Below are positions 52,612 through 61,584 of a stretch of DNA of 64,000 bases, piece after piece. Numbering within the stretch: position 1 is the first letter of the stretch; each line of letters begins with the position of its first letter. The notes under the pieces are model-generated. The model saw nothing but the letters and a program-made list of their open reading frames with translations, searched no databases and had not been told where the DNA came from. This stretch comes from Phycisphaerae bacterium (lineage in GTDB: Bacteria > Planctomycetota > Phycisphaerae > SM23-33): the NCBI GenBank assembly GCA_030745875.1, contig JASLNT010000057.1, positions 85,888 through 149,887 on the forward strand, read 5' to 3'. Both the position numbers and the translations under genes were made by a program.

Positions 52612-53727
52612 ATGTCCGGAACAGCTATTCGACAAAACGTACTTGCCAAGGCGCGACGAATCGTGGTCAAGGTGGGCAGTAACGCGATCTGCCAATCCAC
52701 CGGATGCCCGGATGAAGAGGCGATAGCAGCCTTGGCTGAGCAAATCGCCGCCGCAATGGCTTCGGGCGTCAAAGTAACCATGGTCGCCAGCGGAGCTATC
52801 GGAGCGGGCATCGGCGAGTTGGATCTCAATGACCGTCCCAAGACCACTCCCCGCCTCCAAGCCGCCGCGGCCGTTGGGCAGGGGCAACTGATGCGCACGT
52901 TCCACGATGTCTTTGCACGCTACGGCGTGCGGGTGGCCCAGGTGCTCGTTACGCGCAGCGCGTTCGAGGATCACCAGCGGTATCTGAATATCCGCAATAC
53001 GCTGGCGGCGCTCGAGGAGTACGGGGCGCTGGCGATTATCAACGAAAACGACACCGTTGCGATTGAGGAGCTCCGCTACGGTGAGAACGACGTGCTGGCT
53101 GCGATTGTGACCAACATGCTCGGAGCCGAGCTGCTTGTCCTGCTGACCGTGGTCGACGGTGTGCTCAGCGACGGTCAGGTCGTTGATGTGATCACCCGGG
53201 TCGACGACGAGACGATGTCGCTGGTAAGCGCCGAGGGCAGCAAGTTCGGCACGGGCGGGATGGCGACCAAGCTCCAAGCCGCCGACATGGTGATCCGCGC
53301 TGGCGATGCGGCTGTTATAGCAAACGCACGAACCCCCAACGTGCTGACGCGACTGCTGAGCGGCGAGCAGCTTGGTACGGTGTTCGCCCCCGCCGAGCGG
53401 AAGATGTCTTCCAAGCGACGCTGGATCGGCATGACTGCAAGCCCGGTCGGGAGTATATTCGTAGACTCCGGCGCCGCTAAAGCACTGACGGAACTTGGCA
53501 AGAGCCTGCTGCCTTCGGGAGTCACCAGGGTCGAAGGCGTATTCGCAAAAGGCGATATGGTCTCAGTGCTCGACGATCAGGACCGTGAGATCGCCCGCGG
53601 ATTGACGAACTATTCGTCGGTGCAGATCGAAACGATAAAGGGCCTGAAAACCGGCAAGATAGCGCAGGTCATTGGCGACAAACCGTACGACGAAGTGATC
53701 CACCGCAACAACATGGCCGTCGGATAA
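52612..53727 (+). CDS. proB: Glutamate 5-kinase
   Basis: 371 residues with the amino-acid kinase domain (RRIVVKVGSNAICQ, VASGAIGAGIGEL, INENDTVAIEEL, FGTGGMATKLQAADM) and a C-terminal PUA domain (about 280-365). It phosphorylates glutamate for proline synthesis. proA is not adjacent. The gene directly follows waaA in the same direction. Confidence 0.95.
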   Translation: MSGTAIRQNVLAKARRIVVKVGSNAICQSTGCPDEEAIAALAEQIAAAMASGVKVTMVASGAIGAGIGELDLNDRPKTTPRLQAAAAVGQGQLMRTFHDVFARYGVRVAQVLVTRSAFEDHQRYLNIRNTLAALEEYGALAIINENDTVAIEELRYGENDVLAAIVTNMLGAELLVLLTVVDGVLSDGQVVDVITRVDDETMSLVSAEGSKFGTGGMATKLQAADMVIRAGDAAVIANARTPNVLTRLLSGEQLGTVFAPAERKMSSKRRWIGMTASPVGSIFVDSGAAKALTELGKSLLPSGVTRVEGVFAKGDMVSVLDDQDREIARGLTNYSSVQIETIKGLKTGKIAQVIGDKPYDEVIHRNNMAVG

Positions 53728-53815
53728 CGAGTCGGGGGCAGGTCTCGGGTATGTGGATTGTTGGTTACGGTCTCGCCCTCGCCCAAACCGCCCGCCGCAA
53801 AACCTGGCGCCTGTC

Positions 53816-53833
53816 GTAAGGTGATCACCTTAC
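53816..53833. promoter_or_regulatory. Perfect 18-bp palindrome, candidate operator
   Basis: GTAAGGTGATCACCTTAC is an exact palindrome 35 bp upstream of the candidate -35 box at 53868. Palindromes of this size often bind dimeric helix-turn-helix regulators; which one is unknown. Confidence 0.5.
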
Positions 53834-53867
53834 TCCCTGCAATTAAATCAGTTACTGTGTTTTGTTC

Positions 53868-53896
53868 TTGGTGAAACACGGGTTTTGTGGTACAAT
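53868..53896 (+). promoter_or_regulatory. Candidate promoter for the first PEP-CTERM gene
   Basis: TTGGTG (53868-53873), a 17-bp spacer and TACAAT (53891-53896). The -35 is weak, so it may need an activator, possibly at the palindrome upstream. Confidence 0.4.
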
Positions 53897-54216
53897 TACC
53901 ATCGCTCTAGTTCGCTTCGGGAGCGGCGGAGCTATTTCAAGCCGAAAGAGGAACGGGCGTTCTCGCTCACTCGCACCACCTCCAGGCCGCACCGGCCAAG
54001 TTCCCATTGTTCAGGGCTCTATGCGCGGACTGAGCCGTCCGCCAGGGGTAGTGCTCTCTTTGTTCTGGGTTTCAGACCCGCATGCCGTTATGCGCTGCGC
54101 GTCTGGGCAATCCGTCGATTCGTTGGCTTGTTGCTGTGATCGCGGGCGGATTTGCAGTCCGTCGCTCGGATCGCGCCAAGCCGTGTTGGCGGTGAAACTA
54201 TAGAAGGAAAAGAGAA

Positions 54217-55236
54217 ATGAGCACTCATCCGAGATTCACATCCGTTCTGCTGACGGTTCTTGTCGCGGCGATGTCCGGTTCTCAAGTTCAAGCTGCGGCG
54301 ATTGATGGCGGTTTGCCCGTCAAGGTCACCCCCCCCGGTCCCGTGTTCGTAGACAATCCTATTGCCGATTTGACCGTAAGCATGAATGCTGCGGACAGGG
54401 CGCTTAACCTGTCGCGCGTATTTGGCGAAACGCCCTCGACGGGACTGACCATGGATTATGTCGCCGTCGAAATAGATCCGGTAACCGGCCAACCGGCTCC
54501 TGGGACAGGCCTGTTCGGTTATACCTTTACGCTCTACGGGGATCCGGACGTTGATCACGTATTCGCCACCGACACGCTGACGTTTACGGGCGCTATTAGG
54601 CAAGTGCGCGCCTTCAATGGGGTCATTTCGGTGGATGACGAATTGACCGCCGATACGTTCGAGGGCAACGCTGCCGCAAGCTACGCCAAGGCGCTCGATA
54701 CGTGGCTGTTTGACGGATGGTTCCGAATCTTGCCCGGAAATACGAATCTTGGATTCTCTTCTGGTGATACGGTGACATTGAGTGTCGGAACAGGTTCGAC
54801 AGATTTGTGGCGGCGGAAGGATCTGGTTTACATCGTCGCCGAGGGCGATGTCCGCTGGGACGGTGTGATCGCCTGGACATATGGAGATTACGACGTCTCG
54901 GGAACGGCCCGTGGTGAGCGCCTGGAGTTGTCTGTGACGGGCAACAGCGCCCCCGAGCTGGTCGATACATTCATCGAACATTCAGACTTGAGGTTGTGGT
55001 TTGCGCCTGACGCCATGGGCGTCGCGGACATTACGATCCGTGCGACGGCCCCCAACGGAGCGTGGATCGAAGATACGTTCACCATAACAGTTGTCCCCGA
55101 ACCGGCGACGCTAATCCTGATGGTCGGAGGCCTTCCGTTAGTGTTGAAGCGCAAGCGAAAGTCCCGACGCGCGTCGAGGTCGGCGTTGGGCGGTTTCGCA
55201 CTCGTTCGCCGGCGAAGACGCGGGGATCACAATTGA
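54217..55236 (+). CDS. PEP-CTERM surface protein 1
   Basis: 339 residues. A signal peptide (to about SQVQAAA) and a C-terminal PEP-CTERM sorting signal (VVPEPATLILMVGGLPLVLK followed by a basic tail). The middle is beta-rich with no recognised domain. The basic tail after the membrane segment is unusually long (about 40 residues, rich in Arg/Lys). PEP-CTERM proteins are processed by exosortase (EpsH-type) and are linked to exopolysaccharide. No exosortase gene is in the window. Confidence 0.8.
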   Translation: MSTHPRFTSVLLTVLVAAMSGSQVQAAAIDGGLPVKVTPPGPVFVDNPIADLTVSMNAADRALNLSRVFGETPSTGLTMDYVAVEIDPVTGQPAPGTGLFGYTFTLYGDPDVDHVFATDTLTFTGAIRQVRAFNGVISVDDELTADTFEGNAAASYAKALDTWLFDGWFRILPGNTNLGFSSGDTVTLSVGTGSTDLWRRKDLVYIVAEGDVRWDGVIAWTYGDYDVSGTARGERLELSVTGNSAPELVDTFIEHSDLRLWFAPDAMGVADITIRATAPNGAWIEDTFTITVVPEPATLILMVGGLPLVLKRKRKSRRASRSALGGFALVRRRRRGDHN

Positions 55237-55308
55237 CCTTCACAGAGGAAGGTCAGTGAGATGAAAACGATGTGGAGAAGCAGTCGTCCGCACCAAAAAG
55301 GAACTATC

Positions 55309-56325
55309 ATGATGCGAAATGGATGGACACCGCGCGTAACGGTTGTTGTTGGCGTGATTTTCTCTCTGGTCAGCACTGCACTGTCGGCGCCCGAACCGCC
55401 GGTGAAGCTAGGCATCGTAGTCTTGCCCGACCCTGCCGGCCAGATTGAGTATTCGACCGCCTACGGTCTGCTGTTTGTGCGGAACTCGGACAACGATATT
55501 CGGATCATCGACACGACCACCAACACGCAGATAGGTTTTCGTAAGGGCAATGATCGGTTCATGGACTTTGATCTCACTCCGGACGAGCGTTACCTGTACG
55601 CCGCCGGCTACAACGGAGCGCAGACGGGGGGGGCGAATCATGTTCACCGCTTTGATCTGGTTACGAGGACGTGGGAGACCGGCGTGATCCCCAATACTAT
55701 CTATCGCATCGAAGCCATGGACGCTGGGAGATTCCTTCTCCAGGAGCAGAACCAACACGTGGATATGATACTCAACCGGTTCGGTGCGACAACGGTGCAA
55801 CTGGATCGCATCCGTGCGGACTACTATGGCGATTTCGAATACGATCATACGACCGGTCGTGTTATCCACGGCAGTTCGGGAAGTACGTCGCGGGAGATTC
55901 ACGCCAGGCGCATCGTGGGCGACACGCTGGTGTACGAGGAGGACTCGGGGGGCTACGGTTCGGCCCAGAGCGGCGGGGGCACGTACGTTTTGTCGACGGA
56001 TTTCAAGTATTTCTACTACGGACGCCTGCAGGTTGACGCCCAGAACGTCAGGAGGAACCGTAACTTCTTCTACGAGCCGATCTACGCGGCCACGTCGGAA
56101 ATTGCATTCGGGTCAAGCCGCTACTACGACGTCGAGACGGGCGGAGAACTCGGGTCACTGGGATTCGATTCAACGGTATACGGCCTATCGGGCGACGGGA
56201 GCGAATTGTGGGCGTTTCGGAGCGATGGCAATGTGCTGTTCCACTACCAAGTGCCCGAACCGGCAACGCTTTCGTTCCTGGCGCTGGGCGGTTTGGCTGT
56301 CTTGAGACGACGGCGGCGGAAGTGA
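55309..56325 (+). CDS. PEP-CTERM surface protein 2, propeller-like
   Basis: 338 residues from ATG 55309 (AAAAAGGA at 55295-55302). A signal peptide ends near STALSAP. The middle resembles repeated YVTN-type beta-propeller blades (IRIIDTTTNTQIGFRKG, FDLTPDERYLYAAGYNG). The C-terminus is VPEPATLSFLALGGLAVLRR with five basic residues. It is likely cell-surface displayed. It may be co-transcribed with PEP-CTERM protein 1, 72 bp upstream. Confidence 0.82.
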   Translation: MMRNGWTPRVTVVVGVIFSLVSTALSAPEPPVKLGIVVLPDPAGQIEYSTAYGLLFVRNSDNDIRIIDTTTNTQIGFRKGNDRFMDFDLTPDERYLYAAGYNGAQTGGANHVHRFDLVTRTWETGVIPNTIYRIEAMDAGRFLLQEQNQHVDMILNRFGATTVQLDRIRADYYGDFEYDHTTGRVIHGSSGSTSREIHARRIVGDTLVYEEDSGGYGSAQSGGGTYVLSTDFKYFYYGRLQVDAQNVRRNRNFFYEPIYAATSEIAFGSSRYYDVETGGELGSLGFDSTVYGLSGDGSELWAFRSDGNVLFHYQVPEPATLSFLALGGLAVLRRRRRK

Positions 56326-56337
56326 TCTGATATTCCG

Positions 56338-57711
56338 CTAGCTTCTCGCTCGCATTAGTGACGCTACGATGAACCAGATGATTACTGCTCCGGCTGCGAT
56401 TGCGAATACTTGCCAGCCGCCCCAGATCGCCAGCAGCGGGATGGCCGCCGAGGTCCACAATCCTCCGCCCATGAACGGTTCGTGGAGGATTTGTTTGTAG
56501 GCGAATGCGTCGGCGGCGGGGGTTTCGTAGTCCGGGTCGACTACGCGGAGCAGCAGCAGGCCGGTGGCTGTTACGCCCATCGACTGGCCCATTTCAGCTA
56601 TCGATCGCTCGAACCAGGCGTCGGGCAAAAGGCGCCGGGCAAGGAACATCACACAGAATACGTTCCAGGCGACTCCGGCGACAACGAGCATCGCAAACGG
56701 GACCAGGCCCTCTGCAATCGCTTCGATGCGGATCGTCGCGATGGCCGCGACGACCAGAAAATCGAGCGCCGCGTTCTGGATTCGCTTCATAAGCCCGTAG
56801 TCAATGAGCTTGTGGTTGTCGAACCTGTTTTCCACCACCTGGACCAGCAGCCCGCCGAGCATACACAGCGGGAACAGCGGGAAACTTTTGGCCAGCTGAA
56901 TGACGGTGTCATTGCCCCACGCCTGACCTGCGGCCAGCATGCCCTGCTTGCCCGCCCATCCGATTGCGATGGCGATTCCGACAACCGCAAGCTGGAATGA
57001 AAGCGTTTCCAGCGCGTTTGATGAGATGGTGAGTTTTCCGGCTTCGGGGCGTCGCTCGACGGGGATCACGGCGATCGAATCGTCTTCGGGGACGTCCTCG
57101 GGGTTCTGTTTGCGTGTGGTGTAGCCTTTTCGGGCGGCCCAGTTCACGAGCATCATCCCGACTAAGACTGCGCTGATTATACCAGCCGTCGCGCACGCCA
57201 GGGCGAAATCTTTTCCCGCGGCCCAGTTGTAATCGGCGAACACCTGCGTCATCCCGCCGGCGGTCCCGTGCCCGCCCTCGAAGCCCACCGGAAGGACACC
57301 GCCGAACATCGCGGGCAACTCCGGATACATCCAGGTTATGATCGCCAGGAACAGCCCCACGCCGACTACGTATTGGCCCCAGGCGACGATCTGCCCGTAC
57401 GCCAGTTGCGGTCCGGCGCGGCGCCAGATCGTTTTTACGCCCGGTATCGCCATGCCCAGGAACAAACACGCGAAAACGATGTTGATCAGGAACCCGGGCA
57501 GTTTTCCCCAGACGGTTGTCACGCCTGCCGGAAGCGGGGCTCCAGCCGCCCGGCAGCATTGGACTATCGCCAGGCCGATAAGTCCGGCGATAACGGATGA
57601 GGGCAGATACAGCTTGCCCATCAGGCGGATCTTCATGCGGATCATATGTCCGATCCACACCAGCATGCATAACGACGTGAACGAGACGACAGCGATTTCC
57701 ACGGGTTTCAT
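56338..57711 (-). CDS. gltS: Sodium/glutamate symporter
   Basis: 457 residues from ATG 57711 (AGGAA upstream; the frame is open 28 codons further). About ten membrane segments. GltS features: LPSSVIAGLIGLAIVQ, PVGFEGGHGTAGGMTQVF in the first half and MGQSMGVTATGLLLLRVVDP in the second, the two Gly-rich re-entrant loops. It imports glutamate with sodium. A charged loop lies near residues 235-265. Confidence 0.88.
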   Translation of the reverse strand: MKPVEIAVVSFTSLCMLVWIGHMIRMKIRLMGKLYLPSSVIAGLIGLAIVQCCRAAGAPLPAGVTTVWGKLPGFLINIVFACLFLGMAIPGVKTIWRRAGPQLAYGQIVAWGQYVVGVGLFLAIITWMYPELPAMFGGVLPVGFEGGHGTAGGMTQVFADYNWAAGKDFALACATAGIISAVLVGMMLVNWAARKGYTTRKQNPEDVPEDDSIAVIPVERRPEAGKLTISSNALETLSFQLAVVGIAIAIGWAGKQGMLAAGQAWGNDTVIQLAKSFPLFPLCMLGGLLVQVVENRFDNHKLIDYGLMKRIQNAALDFLVVAAIATIRIEAIAEGLVPFAMLVVAGVAWNVFCVMFLARRLLPDAWFERSIAEMGQSMGVTATGLLLLRVVDPDYETPAADAFAYKQILHEPFMGGGLWTSAAIPLLAIWGGWQVFAIAAGAVIIWFIVASLMRARS

Positions 57712-57820
57712 AAGTGCGTTCCTGGCTGCAGTTAACTGAGCAATGATTATATTCGACGGTATGGGAATTGGCAATTGGCGACGACAACGGCGCAACCGTC
57801 GCTTCGCGGCAAGTCAACAA

Positions 57821-57864
57821 TCCCGACTTCGTCGTGAATAGGCGGGCGTGCCGCCCTGCCGCTA
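57821..57864 (+). repeat. REP family B, diverged copy near wtpC
   Basis: CCCGACTTCGTCGTGAATAG is followed by GCGGGCGTGCCGCCCTGCCG and CTAA. It is a degenerate version of the two-stem REP B unit seen at 41135-41184 and ends 8 bp before the wtpC stop. Confidence 0.65.
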
Positions 57865-57872
57865 AACGAGGA

Positions 57873-58910
57873 TCACAAACAGTGGATCGCTGAGCTTTTG
57901 AATGTTACGTAGAGTTCGCGGTTCGGTTCGATCTTCAGTTGCTGGAACGATGTGTAGGTTATCAGCGCGACCAGGCGCAGATCGCCGCACGCCAACCGGA
58001 CCGCCAGAAGGGCGTCGCTGTGATCCCAGTCGATCACCGAGCACTTGAACTGGTTCAATGCGCTGCTGGTGAACGGTTGGTCCGACAGCAGCAACTCTTC
58101 GGGCATGATCCAGATGTGGCGGGTCGACTCGTGGGCGGCGCTGGCGCGGATCTGCTGGCCGGCCACTTCACAGATGTCGCCATCGACATTGCTTACCGTA
58201 AGCACATTACGTATGCCCAGGAATCGGGCGACGGATGCGTCGGTGGGGCGGCGGAACAGTTCCTCGGGCCGAGCGACCTGGCGCAGGCGGTAGTCAAGCA
58301 TCACGCCGATCCGGTCGGCCAGCGCCATCGCCTCCTCCGGTTCGTGCGTGACGTGCAGGATCGTTGTGCCCAGTTCGACGTTAATGCGCTTCAACTCGCG
58401 ACGGAGCCTGACGCGCGTGTTGGTGTCCAGCGCCGAAAGCGGTTCGTCCAGCAGAAGCAGTTTCGGTTCGGCCGCCAGCGCCCTTGCAATCGCGGTCCGC
58501 TGCTGCTCGCCTCCGGACAGCGTATCGGGGCGTCTGGGCAGCAATTCGGTTATGCCCAGCATGTCGGCCAGTCGTTTCGTACGGGCGGATATCTCGGATG
58601 AATCACATCCGCGGGCCCGGGCTCCGTATGCGATGTTGCGTGCGACGCTCATGTGCGGGAAGAGAGCGTAGTCCTGGTAGACCACCGCGAATCCGCGGCG
58701 TTCCGGCGGTATGGATGTTATGTCAGTTCCGTCCCAGATCACTCGCCCGCTGTCGGGGCGGATAAGTCCGGCGATCAGTTCGACCAACACGGTCTTGCCC
58801 ACTCCGGTCGGACCGAGCAGGGCGAAATACTCGCCCTGCCGGAGTGTCATCGAGACGTCCGCCATGTCCATCGCGCCGAGACGTTTGGCGATTGACTTTA
58901 GCTCAAGCAT
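57873..58910 (-). CDS. wtpC: Tungstate/molybdate ABC transporter, ATP-binding subunit
   Basis: 345 residues. Walker A GPTGVGKTVL, signature LSGGEQQRTAIA, Walker B LLLLDEPLSALD, and a C-terminal domain (about 235-345, VIDWDHSDALLAVRL) resembling an oxyanion-binding TOBE region. It is the last gene of the wtpABC operon, overlapping wtpB by 8 bases. W or Mo type cannot be told from the ATPase alone; the name follows the binding protein. Confidence 0.88.
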   Translation of the reverse strand: MLELKSIAKRLGAMDMADVSMTLRQGEYFALLGPTGVGKTVLVELIAGLIRPDSGRVIWDGTDITSIPPERRGFAVVYQDYALFPHMSVARNIAYGARARGCDSSEISARTKRLADMLGITELLPRRPDTLSGGEQQRTAIARALAAEPKLLLLDEPLSALDTNTRVRLRRELKRINVELGTTILHVTHEPEEAMALADRIGVMLDYRLRQVARPEELFRRPTDASVARFLGIRNVLTVSNVDGDICEVAGQQIRASAAHESTRHIWIMPEELLLSDQPFTSSALNQFKCSVIDWDHSDALLAVRLACGDLRLVALITYTSFQQLKIEPNRELYVTFKSSAIHCL

Positions 58911-59730
58911 CTCGGCCCTCCGATGCGCCTAATCGCGACACGAGACGCAACGCAATGAACACTGCTACGCAGATAACGATCAGCAGGACCGCGACAGCTC
59001 TTGCGGAGCGCAGTCCGTAGTCGTTGAATCGCTGGTAGACCATGACCGGCGTGGTCATGGGATGATAGGCGATTATCAGGACAGCTCCGAACTCGCTGAT
59101 CCCGCGTCCCCACATCAGGATCATGCCCGAGAGTATCCCGCGCCACGCCAGTGGAAGCGAGACGGTGAAGAATACGCGTTGCGGTGAGGCCCCGAGCGTT
59201 CGGGCGACGCGTTCGAGTCGCAACGGCACGGCTGCGAACGCCTCTCTAGCTGCGTTTACGAGGAATGGAAGCGAGACGAACGCCATCGCCACCGATATCC
59301 CCGCGGTCGTCGAGACCAGCCCGCCTCCGGTGATTCGTCCGATAAGCGAATTTCGCCCAACGACCATCAGCAGAGCGATGCCCGCCGCTGAGTGGGGGAT
59401 TATTATCGGGAGGTCCACAATCGCCAGCACCAGCGATCGCCCGAAGAATCGCTTGCGAGCCAACAGATACGCCAGCGGAATCCCAAAAACCGCCGACGCA
59501 ACCGTCGCGAACATCGCCGCCAGCAGCGTTATCTTGATCGACTGAATTACCGCATGTTCGGCCGCCGCATCGCTGAGTTCGCCGATGGAAGTGGCGAATA
59601 TCATTCCCCCCAGCGGAGCCAGCACGAACAGCAGCAGGCAGGCTCCCAGGCCCGCAAGCAGCAACTCGAACCACCACCGTCGCAGGATCGACGGTTTGCC
59701 CGGCGCATTTTGCAGCGATTTGTCCGGCAT
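58903..59730 (-). CDS. wtpB: Tungstate ABC transporter permease
   Basis: 275 residues with about six membrane segments. The binding-protein-dependent transport motif is in ARTLGASPQRVFFTVSLPLA. Other typical features: VDLPIIIPHSAAGIALL and the ending WGRGISEFGAVLI. It sits 12 bp after wtpA and overlaps wtpC. Confidence 0.9.
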   Translation of the reverse strand: MPDKSLQNAPGKPSILRRWWFELLLAGLGACLLLFVLAPLGGMIFATSIGELSDAAAEHAVIQSIKITLLAAMFATVASAVFGIPLAYLLARKRFFGRSLVLAIVDLPIIIPHSAAGIALLMVVGRNSLIGRITGGGLVSTTAGISVAMAFVSLPFLVNAAREAFAAVPLRLERVARTLGASPQRVFFTVSLPLAWRGILSGMILMWGRGISEFGAVLIIAYHPMTTPVMVYQRFNDYGLRSARAVAVLLIVICVAVFIALRLVSRLGASEGRDA

Positions 59731-59742
59731 GTCTTTCGTTGA

Positions 59743-60711
59743 TTACTCGTTCTTTACGCAGAACTTCTTGATTGATTCCGGCAGGTTGTCAAACCCGTCG
59801 GTAATCGCGGGCCTTGGTGAGGGCTGCCCATTGGCTTCCATAATCGCCTTGCCCTTGTCCGACAGCAGGAAGGCGACGTATGCTTCGGCGGCTTTACGAT
59901 TCGGGGCGTTTTTCGGGATCGTAACCGAGTAGACCATGGGTTGGCCTGTCTTGGTGATGAACTCCCCGGGCTTCTTGCCGGTGATCTTGACCGTTGCTGT
60001 CTTGTACAGATCCGCCAGTGCGGGATCTTTTAGATTCACTTCGTTGCTGAGCAGCAGAGTCTTGAGCTTGTGCTGTTCGGAGACGGATCGGTAGATGAAC
60101 AGGTAGTCGATCTCGCCGGCTTCCAGCAGGCTCAGGAGATCGGTTTCCTTCGGGCGGATCTGCTGACCTTCCTTGTTCAGCATTTCGGCGGCCAGTCCGA
60201 TTCGATTGAGTTTCTTTTCCGCCAGTTGGATTGTTATGACCGAGCGGTATCCGCACGGGTCGCGATTGGGATCGGCGCGTCCGAAGACCACACCGTCAGC
60301 CAGTAGAATGTCCGTCCAGTTGCCCGACGTAATCTTGTCGGCGTGCTTGGAATTCTCCGTGTAAGCGATCGCCATTTCGTTAGTCGCCAGACGAATGTTG
60401 AAATCGGCGTGTTCGGGCATTAGTAGGTTTTCGACTACGGTGTAGTCCGCCGACGCCATCACGTCGCATTGCTTGCCCAAGTCGGAGATCTTGCGTGCGC
60501 AGTCGCGCGAGCCAGCGGCTTCTGCGCGGACGGCTATGTGCGGATTGGCTTTCATGAATTCCGCCGATACTTCTCGCAGCGGTACTGACAGGCTGCCCGC
60601 GTGGAATATCACCAGGTGCTGCGATTCGGAACTATCGTCTCCACCGCATCCGCAGAACATCGCCGCCGAGATTACCGTCAGTAATGCACAAAACCGCGTT
60701 CGCATACTCAC
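59743..60711 (-). CDS. wtpA: Tungstate-binding lipoprotein
   Basis: 322 residues. Lipobox MFCGCGG after an N-terminal signal. The WtpA/ModA features LVIFHAGSLSVPLREV, RAEAAGSRDCARKISDLGK, CDVMASADYTVVENLL and FGRADPNRDPCGYRS match tungstate-type binding proteins. It implies tungsten or molybdenum enzymes such as aldehyde ferredoxin oxidoreductases elsewhere in the genome. Confidence 0.9.
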   Translation of the reverse strand: MSMRTRFCALLTVISAAMFCGCGGDDSSESQHLVIFHAGSLSVPLREVSAEFMKANPHIAVRAEAAGSRDCARKISDLGKQCDVMASADYTVVENLLMPEHADFNIRLATNEMAIAYTENSKHADKITSGNWTDILLADGVVFGRADPNRDPCGYRSVITIQLAEKKLNRIGLAAEMLNKEGQQIRPKETDLLSLLEAGEIDYLFIYRSVSEQHKLKTLLLSNEVNLKDPALADLYKTATVKITGKKPGEFITKTGQPMVYSVTIPKNAPNRKAAEAYVAFLLSDKGKAIMEANGQPSPRPAITDGFDNLPESIKKFCVKNE

Positions 60712-60817
60712 TTTTCCAAGTTATGTCATTATGATTAGATAACCCACCCAACGAATCATAGCGACTTGTCGGCGGTGTTCAAGACGATAGAGCGTGCATA
60801 TCCGCACACCGCGAGCG

Positions 60818-60823
60818 TATAAT
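60818..60823 (+). promoter_or_regulatory. Candidate -10 box of msrA
   Basis: TATAAT lies 15 bp before the ATG, with GAGG between. The -35 (TGCATA, 17 bp upstream) is weak. It implies a very short leader. Confidence 0.4.
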
Positions 60824-60838
60824 GTCGCAGAGGACGTT

Positions 60839-61447
60839 ATGCATTCAAACACATTCAAACACGCGATAACCATTGCTCTTGTCACCGCGGCGATGCTGGT
60901 CGGCGGATGCAACAGCGAGAAACAGAACAATCCGGGACACGTGACAATGAACGAAACCAAGCACTCCGAAGCCGTTTTCGCCGCGGGCTGTTTTTGGGGC
61001 GTAGAGGAGACCTTTCGGCAAGTTAAGGGTGTGGTGGACACCGATGTGGGATTCATCGGCGGCACGGTTCCCAATCCCAGCTACAAACAGGTTTGCAGGA
61101 CCGACACCGGCCACGCCGAGGCCGTCCGCGTGATCTTCGATTCGTCAGTTGTTTCCTACGATCGCTTGTTGGAGGTTTTCTGGGCGTGTCACGATCCCAC
61201 CACGCTGAATCGCCAGGGACCGGACGTGGGATCGCAGTATCGATCGGCGATCTTCTTCGTAGACGCCGAGCAGCGGAAGTCGGCCGAAACCTCCCGCGAT
61301 GCGATGCGGAAGTCGGGCAAGTTTTCCAACGATATCGTCACTGAGGTCACCCAGGCCGGTGAGTTCTATCTCGCCGAGGAATACCATCAACGGTATCTCG
61401 AAAAACGCGGGGCTCCGGCCTGTAACACCGGTGTCAACCCGGAATAA
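60839..61447 (+). CDS. msrA: Lipoprotein peptide-methionine (S)-S-oxide reductase
   Basis: 202 residues from ATG 60839 (GAGG upstream). The N-terminus is a lipoprotein signal with lipobox MLVGGC, so the enzyme is exported and anchored rather than cytosolic. The active-site GCFWGVEETF holds the catalytic Cys. It repairs oxidised methionine in exported proteins. C-terminal Cys (GAPACNTG) can act as resolving residue. Confidence 0.92.
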   Translation: MHSNTFKHAITIALVTAAMLVGGCNSEKQNNPGHVTMNETKHSEAVFAAGCFWGVEETFRQVKGVVDTDVGFIGGTVPNPSYKQVCRTDTGHAEAVRVIFDSSVVSYDRLLEVFWACHDPTTLNRQGPDVGSQYRSAIFFVDAEQRKSAETSRDAMRKSGKFSNDIVTEVTQAGEFYLAEEYHQRYLEKRGAPACNTGVNPE

Positions 61448-61584
61448 CGCAACTTTTGGTCTGTTGAATAGTTGCCCCGGTCTCATCGGGCTAATTGTGT
61501 CTACTCCCTTACTAAACTCACCTTACAAACCTGTCGACTACATATACGTGGACGGGCGTAGGTGACGAAAAGGGAGCTGCAGCC

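Larger units (their letters stand above)
53728..54216. other. Long leader region before the PEP-CTERM gene
   Basis: 490 bp holding an 18-bp palindrome, a candidate promoter (53868-53896) and then about 320 bp of untranslated leader. A perfect 6-bp hairpin (GCGGAC/GTCCGC) lies at 54025-54042. AGAAGGAAAAGAGAA precedes the ATG. I could not fit a known riboswitch, including c-di-GMP types. Confidence 0.4.
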
